DNA of 64,000 bases from Pseudonocardiales bacterium (GTDB lineage Bacteria; Actinomycetota; Actinomycetes; Mycobacteriales; Jatrophihabitantaceae). The stretch is taken from contig QHCC01000113.1 in the NCBI GenBank assembly GCA_003243915.1, positions 5,217 to 69,216 on the forward strand, read 5' to 3'. Position numbers and translations under genes: made by a program. The notes under the pieces are model-generated. The model was given only the letters and a program-made list of their open reading frames with translations. It was not told the DNA's origin and did no database searches. Below, in pieces: positions 9,644 to 19,540 of the stretch; position 1 is the stretch's first letter; every line of letters begins with the position of its first letter.

Positions 9644-9736
9644 GGTCCCTGGAGTGTCAACCTCGCCGAGTGACGTATCTCGGCGTTGAGTGACGGCAAA
9701 CATCACGTCTCTGATCATGGAGTTACGTCACTCGAG

Positions 9737-9973
9737 TTAGATTGTGCGGCCCTCACCGCGGTGCCTGCGCATGATCGAATAACCGAGCAGGCCGAGGATC
9801 GCGCCGGCCAGGCAGGTCCACAGCCACACCCGGTGATCGTGACGGCCCAGCCAGCCGTAGAAGGGCAGCAGCCCGACAAAGCCGGCGAAGAACAGCACCG
9901 TCCCGATCGCGGTGAGCCGCCGGACGTTGATCTGGACGGCCGGGGGCTGCACGAGTTCCCGTTTGTCGGCCAT
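9737..9973 (-). CDS. DUF2530 domain-containing membrane protein
   Basis: MADKRELVQPPAVQINVRRLTAIGTVLFFAGFVGLLPFYGWLGRHDHRVWLWTCLAGAILGLLGYSIMRRHRGEGRTI. Confidence 0.8.
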   Translation of the reverse strand: MADKRELVQPPAVQINVRRLTAIGTVLFFAGFVGLLPFYGWLGRHDHRVWLWTCLAGAILGLLGYSIMRRHRGEGRTI

Positions 9974-10182
9974 GCTGCGCAGCGTACGTCCCCCAGTGTC
10001 GAGCGTGGGAAGTATGTTCACCGCCTGCGGCGCCCAGCTTCCCGCTCGCGGCGTTGTCCACGTCGTCCATACAACAGCGGTATGGCCCCCTCGTCCGCAA
10101 AGCGATGCGGAACTCGGATCACCGCATCGGACAATCGACTTCCGACGCGCGACACTAGTTGTCACCAGCCCCCAGGAGCGCC

Positions 10183-12204
10183 GTGTCCGACCAGCTGCGT
10201 GAGCTGTCCGCGCTACGATGCCGGGTCGTCGCCCACCCGCTGGGTCCGGGGCCGGCGCCCGGTCAGGTGTTGCGCCGAGCTGCCGGTTCGGACGGGCTGG
10301 TGTGCCTGCTCGGCTCCTGGGCGGGCGGCGGGGCCGTGCTCGCCGCCGAGCCACTGCTCGTACTGGCCGACGGCGCGGATCCTGTCGCGGCACTGGGCGT
10401 GCAGCCCCGCATCGAGTCCGGTGCCGAACTCGCCGGCGTCGTCGGCGGTGGCTGGTTCGGCTGGCTCAGCTATGACGGCCCGTCGCGGCTGGCGTTCTAC
10501 GACCATCTGCTGCGCTACGACGGTGCCGCAGGCTGGAGCTTCGAGGCGCTGTGGAGCGCGGAGCGTGACGCCCTGCTGCAGGTGCGGCGCGAGGAGCTGG
10601 CCGAGCTGCTCGAGGGCCCAGACGCCGTACGGCCGTGGCGGGCCGGACAGTTCAGCGGCCCGTCGTTGCCCGATCACCTGCGGGCCGTCGAGCGGGCGGT
10701 GGAGCTCGTGCGGGCGGGTGAGCTCTACCAGGTCAACGTCTGCACCCGCTTCGGCGCGCCCTTCGCCGGCAGCGCCCAGGATCTGTTCGCGGACGCGGCG
10801 GGCGCGCTGCAGCCGGGGTTCGCTGCCTACGTCGAGGCTGGCGATCGGGCCGTCGCCAGCCTGAGCCCCGAACTGTTCCTACGGCGTCGCGGTCGAGGCG
10901 TGGTGACGTCGCCGATCAAGGGCATCTGGCCGCGCCCGGACGGCGATGACGTCACAAGCGCACAGACCCTGCGCAGCTCGGCGAAGGACGCCGCCGAGAA
11001 CGTCATGATCGTCGACCTGATGCGCAACGATCTCGGGCGGGTGTGCGAAACCGGCAGTGTTCGTGCGGCATCGCTGCTCGACGTCGAGCCCCATCCCGGC
11101 GTGTGGCACCTGGTCTCGACGGTCTCCGGGCGGTTGCGTGACGAGGTGGGTGACGAGGAGTTGCTGCGGGCCACGTTCCCGCCGGGCTCGGTGACCGGGG
11201 CGCCCAAACTGCGGGCGATCGAGGCGATCGGCGCGCTCGAGAGCGGGCCCCGCGGCGAGTACACCGGCGCGATCGGCTTTGCCAGCCCGTCGTGGGGCCT
11301 GGAGTTCAGCGTCGCGATCCGGACGTTCCAGATCAGCGGCGGGCGCGTCGAGCTCGGGGTCGGCGGCGGGGTGACCGCCGACAGCGTGCCGATGCTCGAA
11401 TGGAGCGAATGCCTGCACAAGGCGGCACCGCTGCTCGGCGCTCTCGGGCGGTCGCACGCCTTCCCGCCGGGCGCGTCGGCGACCTCCGCACAGCTCGTGG
11501 GTGGAGTGTTCGAGACGATCCTGGTGCGCGACGGGGTGCCGCTGCGGCTCGCCGATCATCTGGCGCGGTTGGACCGTTCCTGCCACGAGTTGTACGGCTT
11601 CGGCGTGCCCGCTGATACGTCGGCCCGGGTACACGCCGCCATGCAGAAGTGGGATCGGCTCACCGTGCGGGTCGTGGTCACCCCAGCCCGCCGCGTGAAC
11701 GTCATGTGCACGCCCGCGCCGGCGCCGCGGCTGGCGTCGGTCGGGCGCATCGTGCGCGGACGCACCGGTCTGTGGCGGCACAAGTGGGCAGTGCGGAATT
11801 ACCTGGACGCCGCTGAGGCGACCGCGACGGCCGCGGCCACCGAGGCCGGCGACGCCGGCGACACGGTACCGCTGTTCGTCGCCGACGACGGCACGGTGCT
11901 GGAGACGAGCCGCGGAAACGTGTTCCTGCTGGGCGCGGACGGCACGCTCGTGACGCCGCCGCTGCGCGATGACCTACTGCCGGGCGTGACCCGCCGCGCG
12001 ATCCTCGACCTGGCCCGCGACACCGGCCGCGGCACCGAGCTGCGACCGTTCACGGTCGAGGAACTGGCCCACACCACGGCGTTCTGGACGAGCAGCCTCA
12101 GCGGCGCCGTCGCGATCCACGCCGTCGACGGCACCGCGCTGCCGCGTCGCGACGACGAGATCGCTGCTCTCGCCGCGCTGCTGCTCGATCCCCACCGGCG
12201 CTGA
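10183..12204 (+). CDS. Aminodeoxychorismate synthase component I fused to aminotransferase class IV (4-amino-4-deoxychorismate lyase)
   Basis: Chorismate-binding motifs (SPIKGIWPR, DLMRNDLGRVCE, PPGSVTGAPKLRA) followed by VGGVFETILVRDGVPLRLADHLARL...TSRGNVFLL. Confidence 0.92.
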   Translation: MSDQLRELSALRCRVVAHPLGPGPAPGQVLRRAAGSDGLVCLLGSWAGGGAVLAAEPLLVLADGADPVAALGVQPRIESGAELAGVVGGGWFGWLSYDGPSRLAFYDHLLRYDGAAGWSFEALWSAERDALLQVRREELAELLEGPDAVRPWRAGQFSGPSLPDHLRAVERAVELVRAGELYQVNVCTRFGAPFAGSAQDLFADAAGALQPGFAAYVEAGDRAVASLSPELFLRRRGRGVVTSPIKGIWPRPDGDDVTSAQTLRSSAKDAAENVMIVDLMRNDLGRVCETGSVRAASLLDVEPHPGVWHLVSTVSGRLRDEVGDEELLRATFPPGSVTGAPKLRAIEAIGALESGPRGEYTGAIGFASPSWGLEFSVAIRTFQISGGRVELGVGGGVTADSVPMLEWSECLHKAAPLLGALGRSHAFPPGASATSAQLVGGVFETILVRDGVPLRLADHLARLDRSCHELYGFGVPADTSARVHAAMQKWDRLTVRVVVTPARRVNVMCTPAPAPRLASVGRIVRGRTGLWRHKWAVRNYLDAAEATATAAATEAGDAGDTVPLFVADDGTVLETSRGNVFLLGADGTLVTPPLRDDLLPGVTRRAILDLARDTGRGTELRPFTVEELAHTTAFWTSSLSGAVAIHAVDGTALPRRDDEIAALAALLLDPHRR

Positions 12205-12256
12205 TGGCGGTCCTGGACGCTGCGTCTGCGCCATATCGGTAGCGCTGCGACCGTTC

Positions 12257-12271
12257 GTTAGGTAGACTAAC
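12257..12271. promoter_or_regulatory. Candidate MarR operator (GTTAG-N5-CTAAC)
   Basis: gttag gtaga ctaac inverted repeat ending 5 nt upstream of the marR GTG. Confidence 0.55.
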
Positions 12272-12275
12272 TATC

Positions 12276-12713
12276 GTGACGACGGCGACGAGGACGACGA
12301 TTGCGGAACTTGCCGCACATCTGCGCCCGTCGTTGCTACGACTCACGCGGGTCATCCGCAATCAGCGCGTGGACATGTCCGTCACCCTGACCCAACTTTC
12401 CGCGATGGGCACGCTGCGCAAGAGCGGCCCGATGAGCGCAGGGGAGCTCGCGTCGTGCGAGCGCGTCCAGCCGCCGTCGATGACCAAGGTGCTCGCCATG
12501 CTCGAGGAGCGCGGCCTGGTCCGGCGCGACGCGCATCCCGGCGACCGCCGCCAGGCGATCATCGCCATCACCGACGCGGGCATCGCCCTGCTCGACTCCG
12601 AGCGCCGCTCCCGAGACGCGTGGCTCTCCCAGCGGCTGGCTCAGCTGACGCCCGACGAACGTGCCCTGCTCCGCACCGTCGTCCCCGTGCTCGACAAGCT
12701 GGCAGCACTGTGA
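12276..12713 (+). CDS. MarR family transcriptional regulator
   Basis: winged HTH: PMSAGELASCERVQPPSMTKVLAMLEERGLVRRDAHPGDRRQAIIAITDAG. Confidence 0.93.
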   Translation: MTTATRTTIAELAAHLRPSLLRLTRVIRNQRVDMSVTLTQLSAMGTLRKSGPMSAGELASCERVQPPSMTKVLAMLEERGLVRRDAHPGDRRQAIIAITDAGIALLDSERRSRDAWLSQRLAQLTPDERALLRTVVPVLDKLAAL

Positions 12714-14020
12714 CCGCGGCCGCGACCACGAGGTCGCCGGCCGCACTCCCCGCCCGGTCGCAGAGCCCTGTCAAGGGTGGGATGTTCCGCTCGCTCAAGA
12801 TCCGCAACTACCGCCTGTACGCCGGCGGGCAGCTGGTCTCGCTCACCGGCACGTGGATGCAGCGAGTCGCGCAGGACTGGCTCGTCCTCCAGCTCACCAA
12901 CTCCGGCACCGCCCTCGGGATCGTCACCGCGCTGCAGTTCGGCCCGTCACTGCTCTTCGGCCTCTGGGGTGGGATGCTCGCCGACCGCGGCGACAAGCGC
13001 AAGCTCCTGCTGGCCACCCAGAGCGGGCTCGCGCTCGTCGCGCTCGTGCTGGGCCTGCTCGACGTGGGCGGGGTGGTGCGGTACTGGCAGGTACTCGTTC
13101 TGGCCACCGCGCTCGGCATCTTCTCGGCGATCGACGCGCCCGTGCGGCAGTCATTCGTCATCGAGATGGTGGGCAGGGACGAACTCACCAACGCCGTCGC
13201 CATCAACTCGACGACGTTCAACGCGGGACGCGTCCTGGGCCCGGCCCTCGCCGGCGTGATGATCAGCGGAGTCGGCACCGGACCGGTGTTCCTCATCAAT
13301 GCGTTGTCCAGCGTGGGCGTCCTGGTTGCGCTAAGCCTGATGCGGGCTTCGGAGCTGCGCCCGTCGCCGCCGGTGCAGCGTGCGCGGGGCCAGCTACGGG
13401 AGGGGCTTCGCTACGTGCGCGGGCGGGCCGACCTGATGCTGACGATGGTGCTCGTGTGCGTCATCGGCACGTTCGGGCTGAACTTCCAGCTCACCACCGC
13501 GTTGATGGCCAAGCAGGTGTTCCACCGCTCGGCCTCCGGCTACGGACTGCTGTCGGCGTCGCTGGCCCTCGGCGCCTGCGTCGGCGCCGTGCTCGCGATG
13601 CGGCGCAGGCGGCGCCCGACGCAGCTGTTCCTGCTCGGCACCGCGCTCGTCTTCGCTGTCCTCGAGGTCGCAGCGGGGTTGATGCCGGGCTTCGACTCGA
13701 CCGCCCTGCTCCTCGTGCCGACCGGCCTGGTGATGCTGACGTTCACCACCGCCGCGAGCGCGTCGGTGCAATTGGGCGTCGAGGCGACGATGCGAGGCCG
13801 GGTCGTGGCGCTGTACTGGGTCTGCTTCATGGGCGGGACACCGTTCGGAGCGCCGATCATCGGCTGGGTGGCTGGCGCCTTCGGCCCGCGTTGGGGCCTT
13901 ATCGGCGGTGGGCTGATCTGTCTGGTGGCGGCGCTGGGTCTCTGTGCCCTGATCGCGCGGCGCCGTGGGCTGACGCCGGGCGATGTGTCTACCCGCCTGG
14001 TCGCCGGCGCTCACGGCTGA
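12710..14020 (+). CDS. MFS transporter (EntS-like, DHA3)
   Basis: MFRSLKIRNYRLYAGGQLVSLTGTWMQRVAQDWLVLQLTNSG...; 4-bp overlap with marR. Confidence 0.92.
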   Translation: MTAAATTRSPAALPARSQSPVKGGMFRSLKIRNYRLYAGGQLVSLTGTWMQRVAQDWLVLQLTNSGTALGIVTALQFGPSLLFGLWGGMLADRGDKRKLLLATQSGLALVALVLGLLDVGGVVRYWQVLVLATALGIFSAIDAPVRQSFVIEMVGRDELTNAVAINSTTFNAGRVLGPALAGVMISGVGTGPVFLINALSSVGVLVALSLMRASELRPSPPVQRARGQLREGLRYVRGRADLMLTMVLVCVIGTFGLNFQLTTALMAKQVFHRSASGYGLLSASLALGACVGAVLAMRRRRRPTQLFLLGTALVFAVLEVAAGLMPGFDSTALLLVPTGLVMLTFTTAASASVQLGVEATMRGRVVALYWVCFMGGTPFGAPIIGWVAGAFGPRWGLIGGGLICLVAALGLCALIARRRGLTPGDVSTRLVAGAHG

Positions 14021-14152
14021 GGTCGGCGCCATCCCGAGCCGTGCTCATCTATCGGCTGCGACCAGGTGCGACCGCAACGTCTCGGTGACCACCCGCGCGG
14101 TTGCCGCGCCGGCGCGCACTCAGGGCGCGACCATCCAGGCCACAATGGCGCG

Positions 14153-14944
14153 GTGCACGTCGTCGAGGTAGCCGATCCCGCGGACCCGCGGCTGGACGAC
14201 TTCCGCAACCTCAGCGATGCCGACGTGCGCCCGGACCGTCGTGGTGTCGTAATCGCCGAGGGCGCCAACGTGGTGCGGCGGCTGGCCGGTTCGCCCTACC
14301 CGGTGCGAGCCGTCATCGGGGTGCGCTCGCGGATCGAGGACCTGCAGCCGGTTCTCCAGGGTGTCGACGGGCCCGCCTACGTCGTAGACAAGTGGGTGCT
14401 CTCCGAGGTCGTCGGCTTCCGGGTGACCCGCGGCGTCCTCGCGTCCGCGACCCGGCCGGCCCCGCCGCAGCTGGGCGCGCTGCTCGGCCGCGCTCGCCGG
14501 CTCGCCGTGCTCGAGGCGCTGAACGACTTCGAAAACCTCGGTGCGCTATTCCGCAACGTGGCGGCGTTCGGCGTCGATGCGGTGCTGCTCGACCCGCGTT
14601 GCGCCGACCCGCTGTACCGGCGCAGCGTGCGGGTGTCGATGGGACACGTGCTGCGGGTGCCGTTCGCGGTGCTGCCGGGGACGTGGCCGCAGTCGCTCGA
14701 TGTCGTGCGCCAGCATGGGTTCGCCTTGCTGGCGCTCTCACCCGCCGCGGACGCGGTTGCCCTGCGCGCGGTCGCGTCTCCGCACCGCTGGGCCGTGCTG
14801 CTCGGCGCCGAAGGACCAGGGCTCACCGCCGCCGCGATGGCCTGCGCCGACACGCGGGTGCGAATCCCGATGGCGGCTGGCGTGGATTCGCTCAACGTGG
14901 CCACCGCCGCGGCTGTCGCGTTCGCGCACCTGGTCGCGCGCTGA
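14153..14944 (+). CDS. TrmH/SpoU family RNA methyltransferase
   Basis: LNDFENLGALFRNVAAFGVDAVLLDPRCADPLYRRSVRVSMG...LLGAEGPGLTAAAM...RIPMAAGVDSLNVATAAAV: SpoU motifs. Confidence 0.94.
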   Translation: MHVVEVADPADPRLDDFRNLSDADVRPDRRGVVIAEGANVVRRLAGSPYPVRAVIGVRSRIEDLQPVLQGVDGPAYVVDKWVLSEVVGFRVTRGVLASATRPAPPQLGALLGRARRLAVLEALNDFENLGALFRNVAAFGVDAVLLDPRCADPLYRRSVRVSMGHVLRVPFAVLPGTWPQSLDVVRQHGFALLALSPAADAVALRAVASPHRWAVLLGAEGPGLTAAAMACADTRVRIPMAAGVDSLNVATAAAVAFAHLVAR

Positions 14945-15005
14945 CGGCCGAATGTGTAGTCCCGGATGACTAAACCTGGATGGCGGTTGGGCGGGTAGAC
15001 ATGGT

Positions 15006-15503
15006 GTGGACGCGGTGAACGTCGAGGTTGGGCGGCCTGAGGCGGTGAAGGCTGACTTCGCCGAGTGGGCGAGACCGCATCTTGCGGCTATGGCCGCCCT
15101 GGCTGCGCGGATGGCGTCCCCGGACGAACGCGATGACGTGGTCCAGGAAGCACTCACCGCAGCATGGCGAAAATTCGAACTCTATGACGATGCGCGCGGG
15201 ACTCCCAGAGCTTGGCTGCTGGCCATCGTGGCGGACCAGGCACGCAAGTTCTACCGCCGGCGCAGACCGTCTTCACCGTGGGACGGCACCGGCTCGCGCG
15301 CCGACATTCCGGCGGACCTCGACCTCGAGCGAGCCGTGCGCGGCCTGCCGGCTCGCCAACGACTGGCCGTCGCTCTGCACTACTTCCTCGATTTACCCGT
15401 CGCCGAGGTTGCCGTCGTCATGGGGTGCGCAGAGGGGACTGTCAAGGCGACGCTGTCTCACGCCCGCGCGTGCCTGCGCCGCGAACTCGGAGAGGACGCC
15501 TGA
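15006..15503 (+). CDS. ECF-type RNA polymerase sigma factor
   Basis: DERDDVVQEALTAAWRKFELYDDARGTPRAWLLAIVADQARKFYRRRR...LPARQRLAVALHYFLDLPVAEVAVVMGCAEGTVKATLSHARACLRREL. Confidence 0.93.
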   Translation: MDAVNVEVGRPEAVKADFAEWARPHLAAMAALAARMASPDERDDVVQEALTAAWRKFELYDDARGTPRAWLLAIVADQARKFYRRRRPSSPWDGTGSRADIPADLDLERAVRGLPARQRLAVALHYFLDLPVAEVAVVMGCAEGTVKATLSHARACLRRELGEDA

Positions 15504-16630
15504 TGCCCGCTGATATCGACGAGCGACTACGTGACTACGCGGCGCGTTGGCGGGCCAGCCAACCGCTCCCACCTGGGATCGGTGATCCCGGTGTCGGAGG
15601 GGAACCGGTCCGGCGCCGATGGTCAGCTCTGGCCGTCGCCGCCTCCGTGATCGTCGTCGCTCTCATCGCCGGGGGTGCGCTGGTGCTGTCGAGGCACAGC
15701 GATCCCCAACAGCGGGAGCAGGCCGGTGGCATCGTGCCGTGGAATCCGGTTGGGCAACGCCTCGATACGGCCGGCGTCTCGACCGCGCGGCCGATCGGAG
15801 CTCCGGCAGGGGTGCGGCTATGCAGCAGCGCCGACTTCACTGTCGTGTTCGGGCGCACCGCGATCGCGCCGGACGCGTTGGCGGGTTGGCTGACGACGAG
15901 TTTCGTGCTGCGCTCGACGGCACAGTCGCCATGCTCCGTGAGCGCCTACGGCATCGATGTCGAGCTCGTCGACGCCAACGGCGGACCACTGCCCGACGAC
16001 GTCGTCCGGCACGGACCTCCAGCATTCCCGTCGATGCTGCTGGTTCGGCCTGGTCAGTTCGTGTTCGGCGCAGTGTCCTGGGCTTGGTACGACGGACGGG
16101 CTCCCAGGCCGGCGCGGCTGGTCATCGATCCCCGCGGCGGGGCCGCGGATAGCCCGCTGATCGTGTCGCTGGCCGGGGTCAGCATCCCTCCCCACCCACT
16201 CAACCCCTCGAATCTCGGCCTGTGGCGCTCGGGCTGGTTCCCCCAACCGCCCTCGGTCGGAGTCCCCGGCTCACTCGCCTCATTGAGCGCGACCATGCAT
16301 GCGCCACCCACCGTCGCCAACGGCTCGACCGTGCGCTACACCGTCGAGGTGGTCAACCACACGACGGCCCCGGTCACCTTCGATCAGTGCCCCGACATCG
16401 TCCAACGACTCGACGTCGTCCCGATCAAGCAGAGTTACACCAGCGGGACCCGTGGCCCGCTGAACTGTGCCTCAGCTCCATCCACCATCGCCGCCGGCGC
16501 CGGCGTGACGTTCGCGTTCGAGCTCGACACCAAGGGCGTTGTTCCTGGCAGGGGTCGCTTGAGTTGGCAGCTCGTCCTCGATTCATTCCCAGCCGTTCTA
16601 GCGACCGCCGAACTCACCGTCACCCCTTAA
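15503..16630 (+). CDS. Single-TM protein with large extracytoplasmic domain, encoded with the ECF sigma factor (candidate anti-sigma/sensor)
   Basis: Start overlaps the sigma stop (TGATG); N-terminal cytoplasmic segment then one TM (WSALAVAASVIVVALIAGGALVL); Ig/DUF4232-like exported region. Confidence 0.75.
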   Translation: MPADIDERLRDYAARWRASQPLPPGIGDPGVGGEPVRRRWSALAVAASVIVVALIAGGALVLSRHSDPQQREQAGGIVPWNPVGQRLDTAGVSTARPIGAPAGVRLCSSADFTVVFGRTAIAPDALAGWLTTSFVLRSTAQSPCSVSAYGIDVELVDANGGPLPDDVVRHGPPAFPSMLLVRPGQFVFGAVSWAWYDGRAPRPARLVIDPRGGAADSPLIVSLAGVSIPPHPLNPSNLGLWRSGWFPQPPSVGVPGSLASLSATMHAPPTVANGSTVRYTVEVVNHTTAPVTFDQCPDIVQRLDVVPIKQSYTSGTRGPLNCASAPSTIAAGAGVTFAFELDTKGVVPGRGRLSWQLVLDSFPAVLATAELTVTP

Positions 16631-18462
16631 GACCGGCTGCGCAGAATCGGCTGGGTCGTGTCGATCGCGGGTAGTGCAGCGGCAGCCGATGCCTCGTCCG
16701 CCGAGGGTTCGGACAGTCGTTGGTCCGGGTCGCCGGGGGCCACCCACATCAGGTACAAGGCACCGACGGCAGCGACGAATGCCACCGCTGCGCCGATGGC
16801 CGTCGACGGGAGCACCGGCCCCGGCGGCATGAAGTGGGTCGGGAGCGGGACGGCAATGCCGTACTGCCACACCGCAAGGACGCTCTGCACGACGACGAGC
16901 GCCACGCACAACCTCGGCGCGAGCGCGTACCAGCCGATGACACCTACGGCGAAGCCCCCCAACTCCAGAAAGTAGGAGCCCTGCTGGATGGTGGTGGTGC
17001 CCGGGCCGAACAGCATCAGCGCCCAGACCAGGTAGCTCGTGACCAGGCAACCGATACCCAGCATCCCGAGTCGGAGGTAGTCCGGACGTGGCTCGGTGTC
17101 CTGACGCACCCGCAACCGGATCCACTGCACGAGCAGCAGCACCGGACCGAGGGCCATGAACCCGAGCGCGGGAATCATATGGAAGAAGGCCGAGCTCTCC
17201 GCCTGGTTTCTCGCGGTCAGCCCTGCTGCGGACTGGCCGGCGAGCTGGGCGTGCAGTGCGACCAGAATCTCACGCGGGTATCGAAGCGTGTCGTGGAAGG
17301 GAGCGGCCACGTTCTGCAGCTTGTTCGACAAGACCTGGTGCCACCCGGCCTGCCTGTAGGCCGCGACGAGAGCTTCCTGCAACGAGCCGGGGTCGAGGTA
17401 ATTACGGGTGCGGGCCAGCTGGTACTTCATCAGGAAGTCGCCGGGCGGTTGGTACACCTGGCCGAACCAGATCCACGGCCCATACAGCAACGCTGCCGCC
17501 CCGCCGCCGACGAGTAGCAGCCTGCGGCTGGGCCAGACCCGCACGACGAGCAACGCGACGCCTAGCCCCAGGACCGCGAACAGACTGCCCGGATGCCCCA
17601 GCATGGCGCAGCCGATGCCGACACCGATCGCGGCCGCAGCCACCGGATCGCGCCGGTAGCGGACGAAATCGCTGCTCAGCACCGCTGCCGCGACGAGCAT
17701 CAAATAGGCCGCGGGGAACAGCTTGGGCCATACGAAGAATGTGTTGACGAAGATGAAGCCGGAGGACGCGGTGACAGCCAGCGCCAGGGCGGTGGCCGGT
17801 GCGGGCAGCCGGGTCTTCACCATGAACGCCCACACGCCGAAGACCCACAGCGACTGAAGGGCGATCCCGACCAGCTGGTAGTGCATGAAGTGGTCATGAC
17901 CCAGCACGCTCTGCTGGAAGAGGTAGACGCCGGTCTGTAGCGGTGGCCGGTCACTGGTCTGCCACGGTCTGGCGAGGTAGTGGGGCAGCGGCCTGGCCGG
18001 GTCCTGCAGCTGCTGGGCGAGGTAGAGCGGCAGCTTGCTGTCCACCGGCAAACCGGGCAGATAGCGGTTCCGCCCGGCCATGTCGTCTGCGGAGATGCCG
18101 CCGCGCAGGTAACCCATCATGGTCGTGAAACCGACCAGTGCGGCGTAGAACAGCGTCGGTGGCAGGAGCGGCCCGAGGGCCTGCGCCGACAACCGGGAGC
18201 GGCGCCGGATCACCGTCCACCCGATGACCAGCGCGCATCCCACCACGGCCGCCGCCGCGAACCAACGGCCCCCGCTCGCGCTGCAGAGGTAGGCCCAGAA
18301 CGTGGCCGCACCGAGCACTCCGAGCGTGCCGGTCCCGATGAGCAGCAACACGATCCGGTCTCGGACTCCGTATGAGACGGCCACCAGCACGCCGGCCACG
18401 ACCGGGAGCAATGTCAGGGCCAGGTGCAGGGCGACCATCCCGGAGAGGTAGAGCCCGATCAT
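16627..18462 (-). CDS. Polytopic membrane protein, GT-C glycosyltransferase-like
   Basis: 611 aa with many TM segments; downstream of glycan genes. Confidence 0.65.
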   Translation of the reverse strand: MIGLYLSGMVALHLALTLLPVVAGVLVAVSYGVRDRIVLLLIGTGTLGVLGAATFWAYLCSASGGRWFAAAAVVGCALVIGWTVIRRRSRLSAQALGPLLPPTLFYAALVGFTTMMGYLRGGISADDMAGRNRYLPGLPVDSKLPLYLAQQLQDPARPLPHYLARPWQTSDRPPLQTGVYLFQQSVLGHDHFMHYQLVGIALQSLWVFGVWAFMVKTRLPAPATALALAVTASSGFIFVNTFFVWPKLFPAAYLMLVAAAVLSSDFVRYRRDPVAAAAIGVGIGCAMLGHPGSLFAVLGLGVALLVVRVWPSRRLLLVGGGAAALLYGPWIWFGQVYQPPGDFLMKYQLARTRNYLDPGSLQEALVAAYRQAGWHQVLSNKLQNVAAPFHDTLRYPREILVALHAQLAGQSAAGLTARNQAESSAFFHMIPALGFMALGPVLLLVQWIRLRVRQDTEPRPDYLRLGMLGIGCLVTSYLVWALMLFGPGTTTIQQGSYFLELGGFAVGVIGWYALAPRLCVALVVVQSVLAVWQYGIAVPLPTHFMPPGPVLPSTAIGAAVAFVAAVGALYLMWVAPGDPDQRLSEPSADEASAAAALPAIDTTQPILRSRS

Positions 18463-18499
18463 CGTCGCCGGCCCGGCGGACAGGTGCCGGGCGCGCGAG

Positions 18500-19540
18500 T
18501 CACAGCCTCCCGTCCGCCACGGCTTCGGTGACCCAGGGGATGACCTCGTCGAGCATCTCGTCGAGAGAGGTGAGTGCCTCGAAGCCGAGCACCTGTTTCG
18601 CCTTGTCTACCGCTGGAACGCGCTTCTGCACGTCGTATTCGTAGGCGGGGTCGCAGACGAGGTTCAACGGTGCGTCACCCTTGATCTTTGTCCAGATGAG
18701 TGCGGCGAGTTCGCGGACGGTGGTGGACTGGGCGGTCGAGATGTTGAAGTCGTTGTTCAACGCGGCGTCGGCTTGCATGCAGGCGAGGATGCCCCTGGCC
18801 AGGTCGCCGCCGTAGGTGTAGTGGCGTACCTGGTTGCCTTCGCCGAGGATGTGCAGCGGGTCCTGGCCCTTGACGATCTTCTGGACGAGGTCGGGCACGA
18901 CGTGGCTCATGGCCAGCTTCACGTTGCCGGAGTCGATCTCGACGTCTCCGAGCGCGCGGCCCTCACCGATGCCGACGCAGTTGAACGGCCGAACGATCGT
19001 GTAAGGCAGCTGGTACTGGTCCCAGGCGGCCCTGGCGAAATACTCCACCGCGAGCTTCTGGAACCCGTAGGAGGACAGCGGCGGCGCGATCTTGCGCTCG
19101 TCGCCCTCGGCCGAGGGCCAGTGCTCGGTGGACTCGAAGACCATCGAGCTGGACAGGTAGGTGACCTTCTTCAGCCTGCCGTCGCGGTGGGCGGCGATCG
19201 CGGCATCGCATTGGGAGGCCATGATGCGTTCGTTGGTGGCCAGCAGGTCATAGGCGTAGGCGTGGAAGTAGGAGATGCCACCGATCAGGGCCGCGCCGGC
19301 GATGAAGTGATCGCAATCGGACAGCAGCCGGGTCATCAGCTCGACGTCGCGGGCATCGCCCTGGACGAAGTGGTAGTCCGGGTGCCCGTCGTAGGACTTG
19401 GCGACCCTGCCGTACTTCGAGTAGTTGTCGACACCGACGACTGCGTAGCCGCGAGCGAGCAGCTCCTCGCAGACATAGCCACCGATGAAGCCCGCCGAAC
19501 CGGAGACCAGGACCTTGCTCATTGCGTTGTTGGTGCTCAC
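18500..19540 (-). CDS. NAD-dependent epimerase/dehydratase (extended SDR)
   Basis: VLVSGSAGFIGGYVCEELLARGYAVVGVDNYSKYG...SSYGFQKLAVEYFARA: Rossmann GxxGxxG and Yxx(x)K. Confidence 0.93.
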   Translation of the reverse strand: MSTNNAMSKVLVSGSAGFIGGYVCEELLARGYAVVGVDNYSKYGRVAKSYDGHPDYHFVQGDARDVELMTRLLSDCDHFIAGAALIGGISYFHAYAYDLLATNERIMASQCDAAIAAHRDGRLKKVTYLSSSMVFESTEHWPSAEGDERKIAPPLSSYGFQKLAVEYFARAAWDQYQLPYTIVRPFNCVGIGEGRALGDVEIDSGNVKLAMSHVVPDLVQKIVKGQDPLHILGEGNQVRHYTYGGDLARGILACMQADAALNNDFNISTAQSTTVRELAALIWTKIKGDAPLNLVCDPAYEYDVQKRVPAVDKAKQVLGFEALTSLDEMLDEVIPWVTEAVADGRL

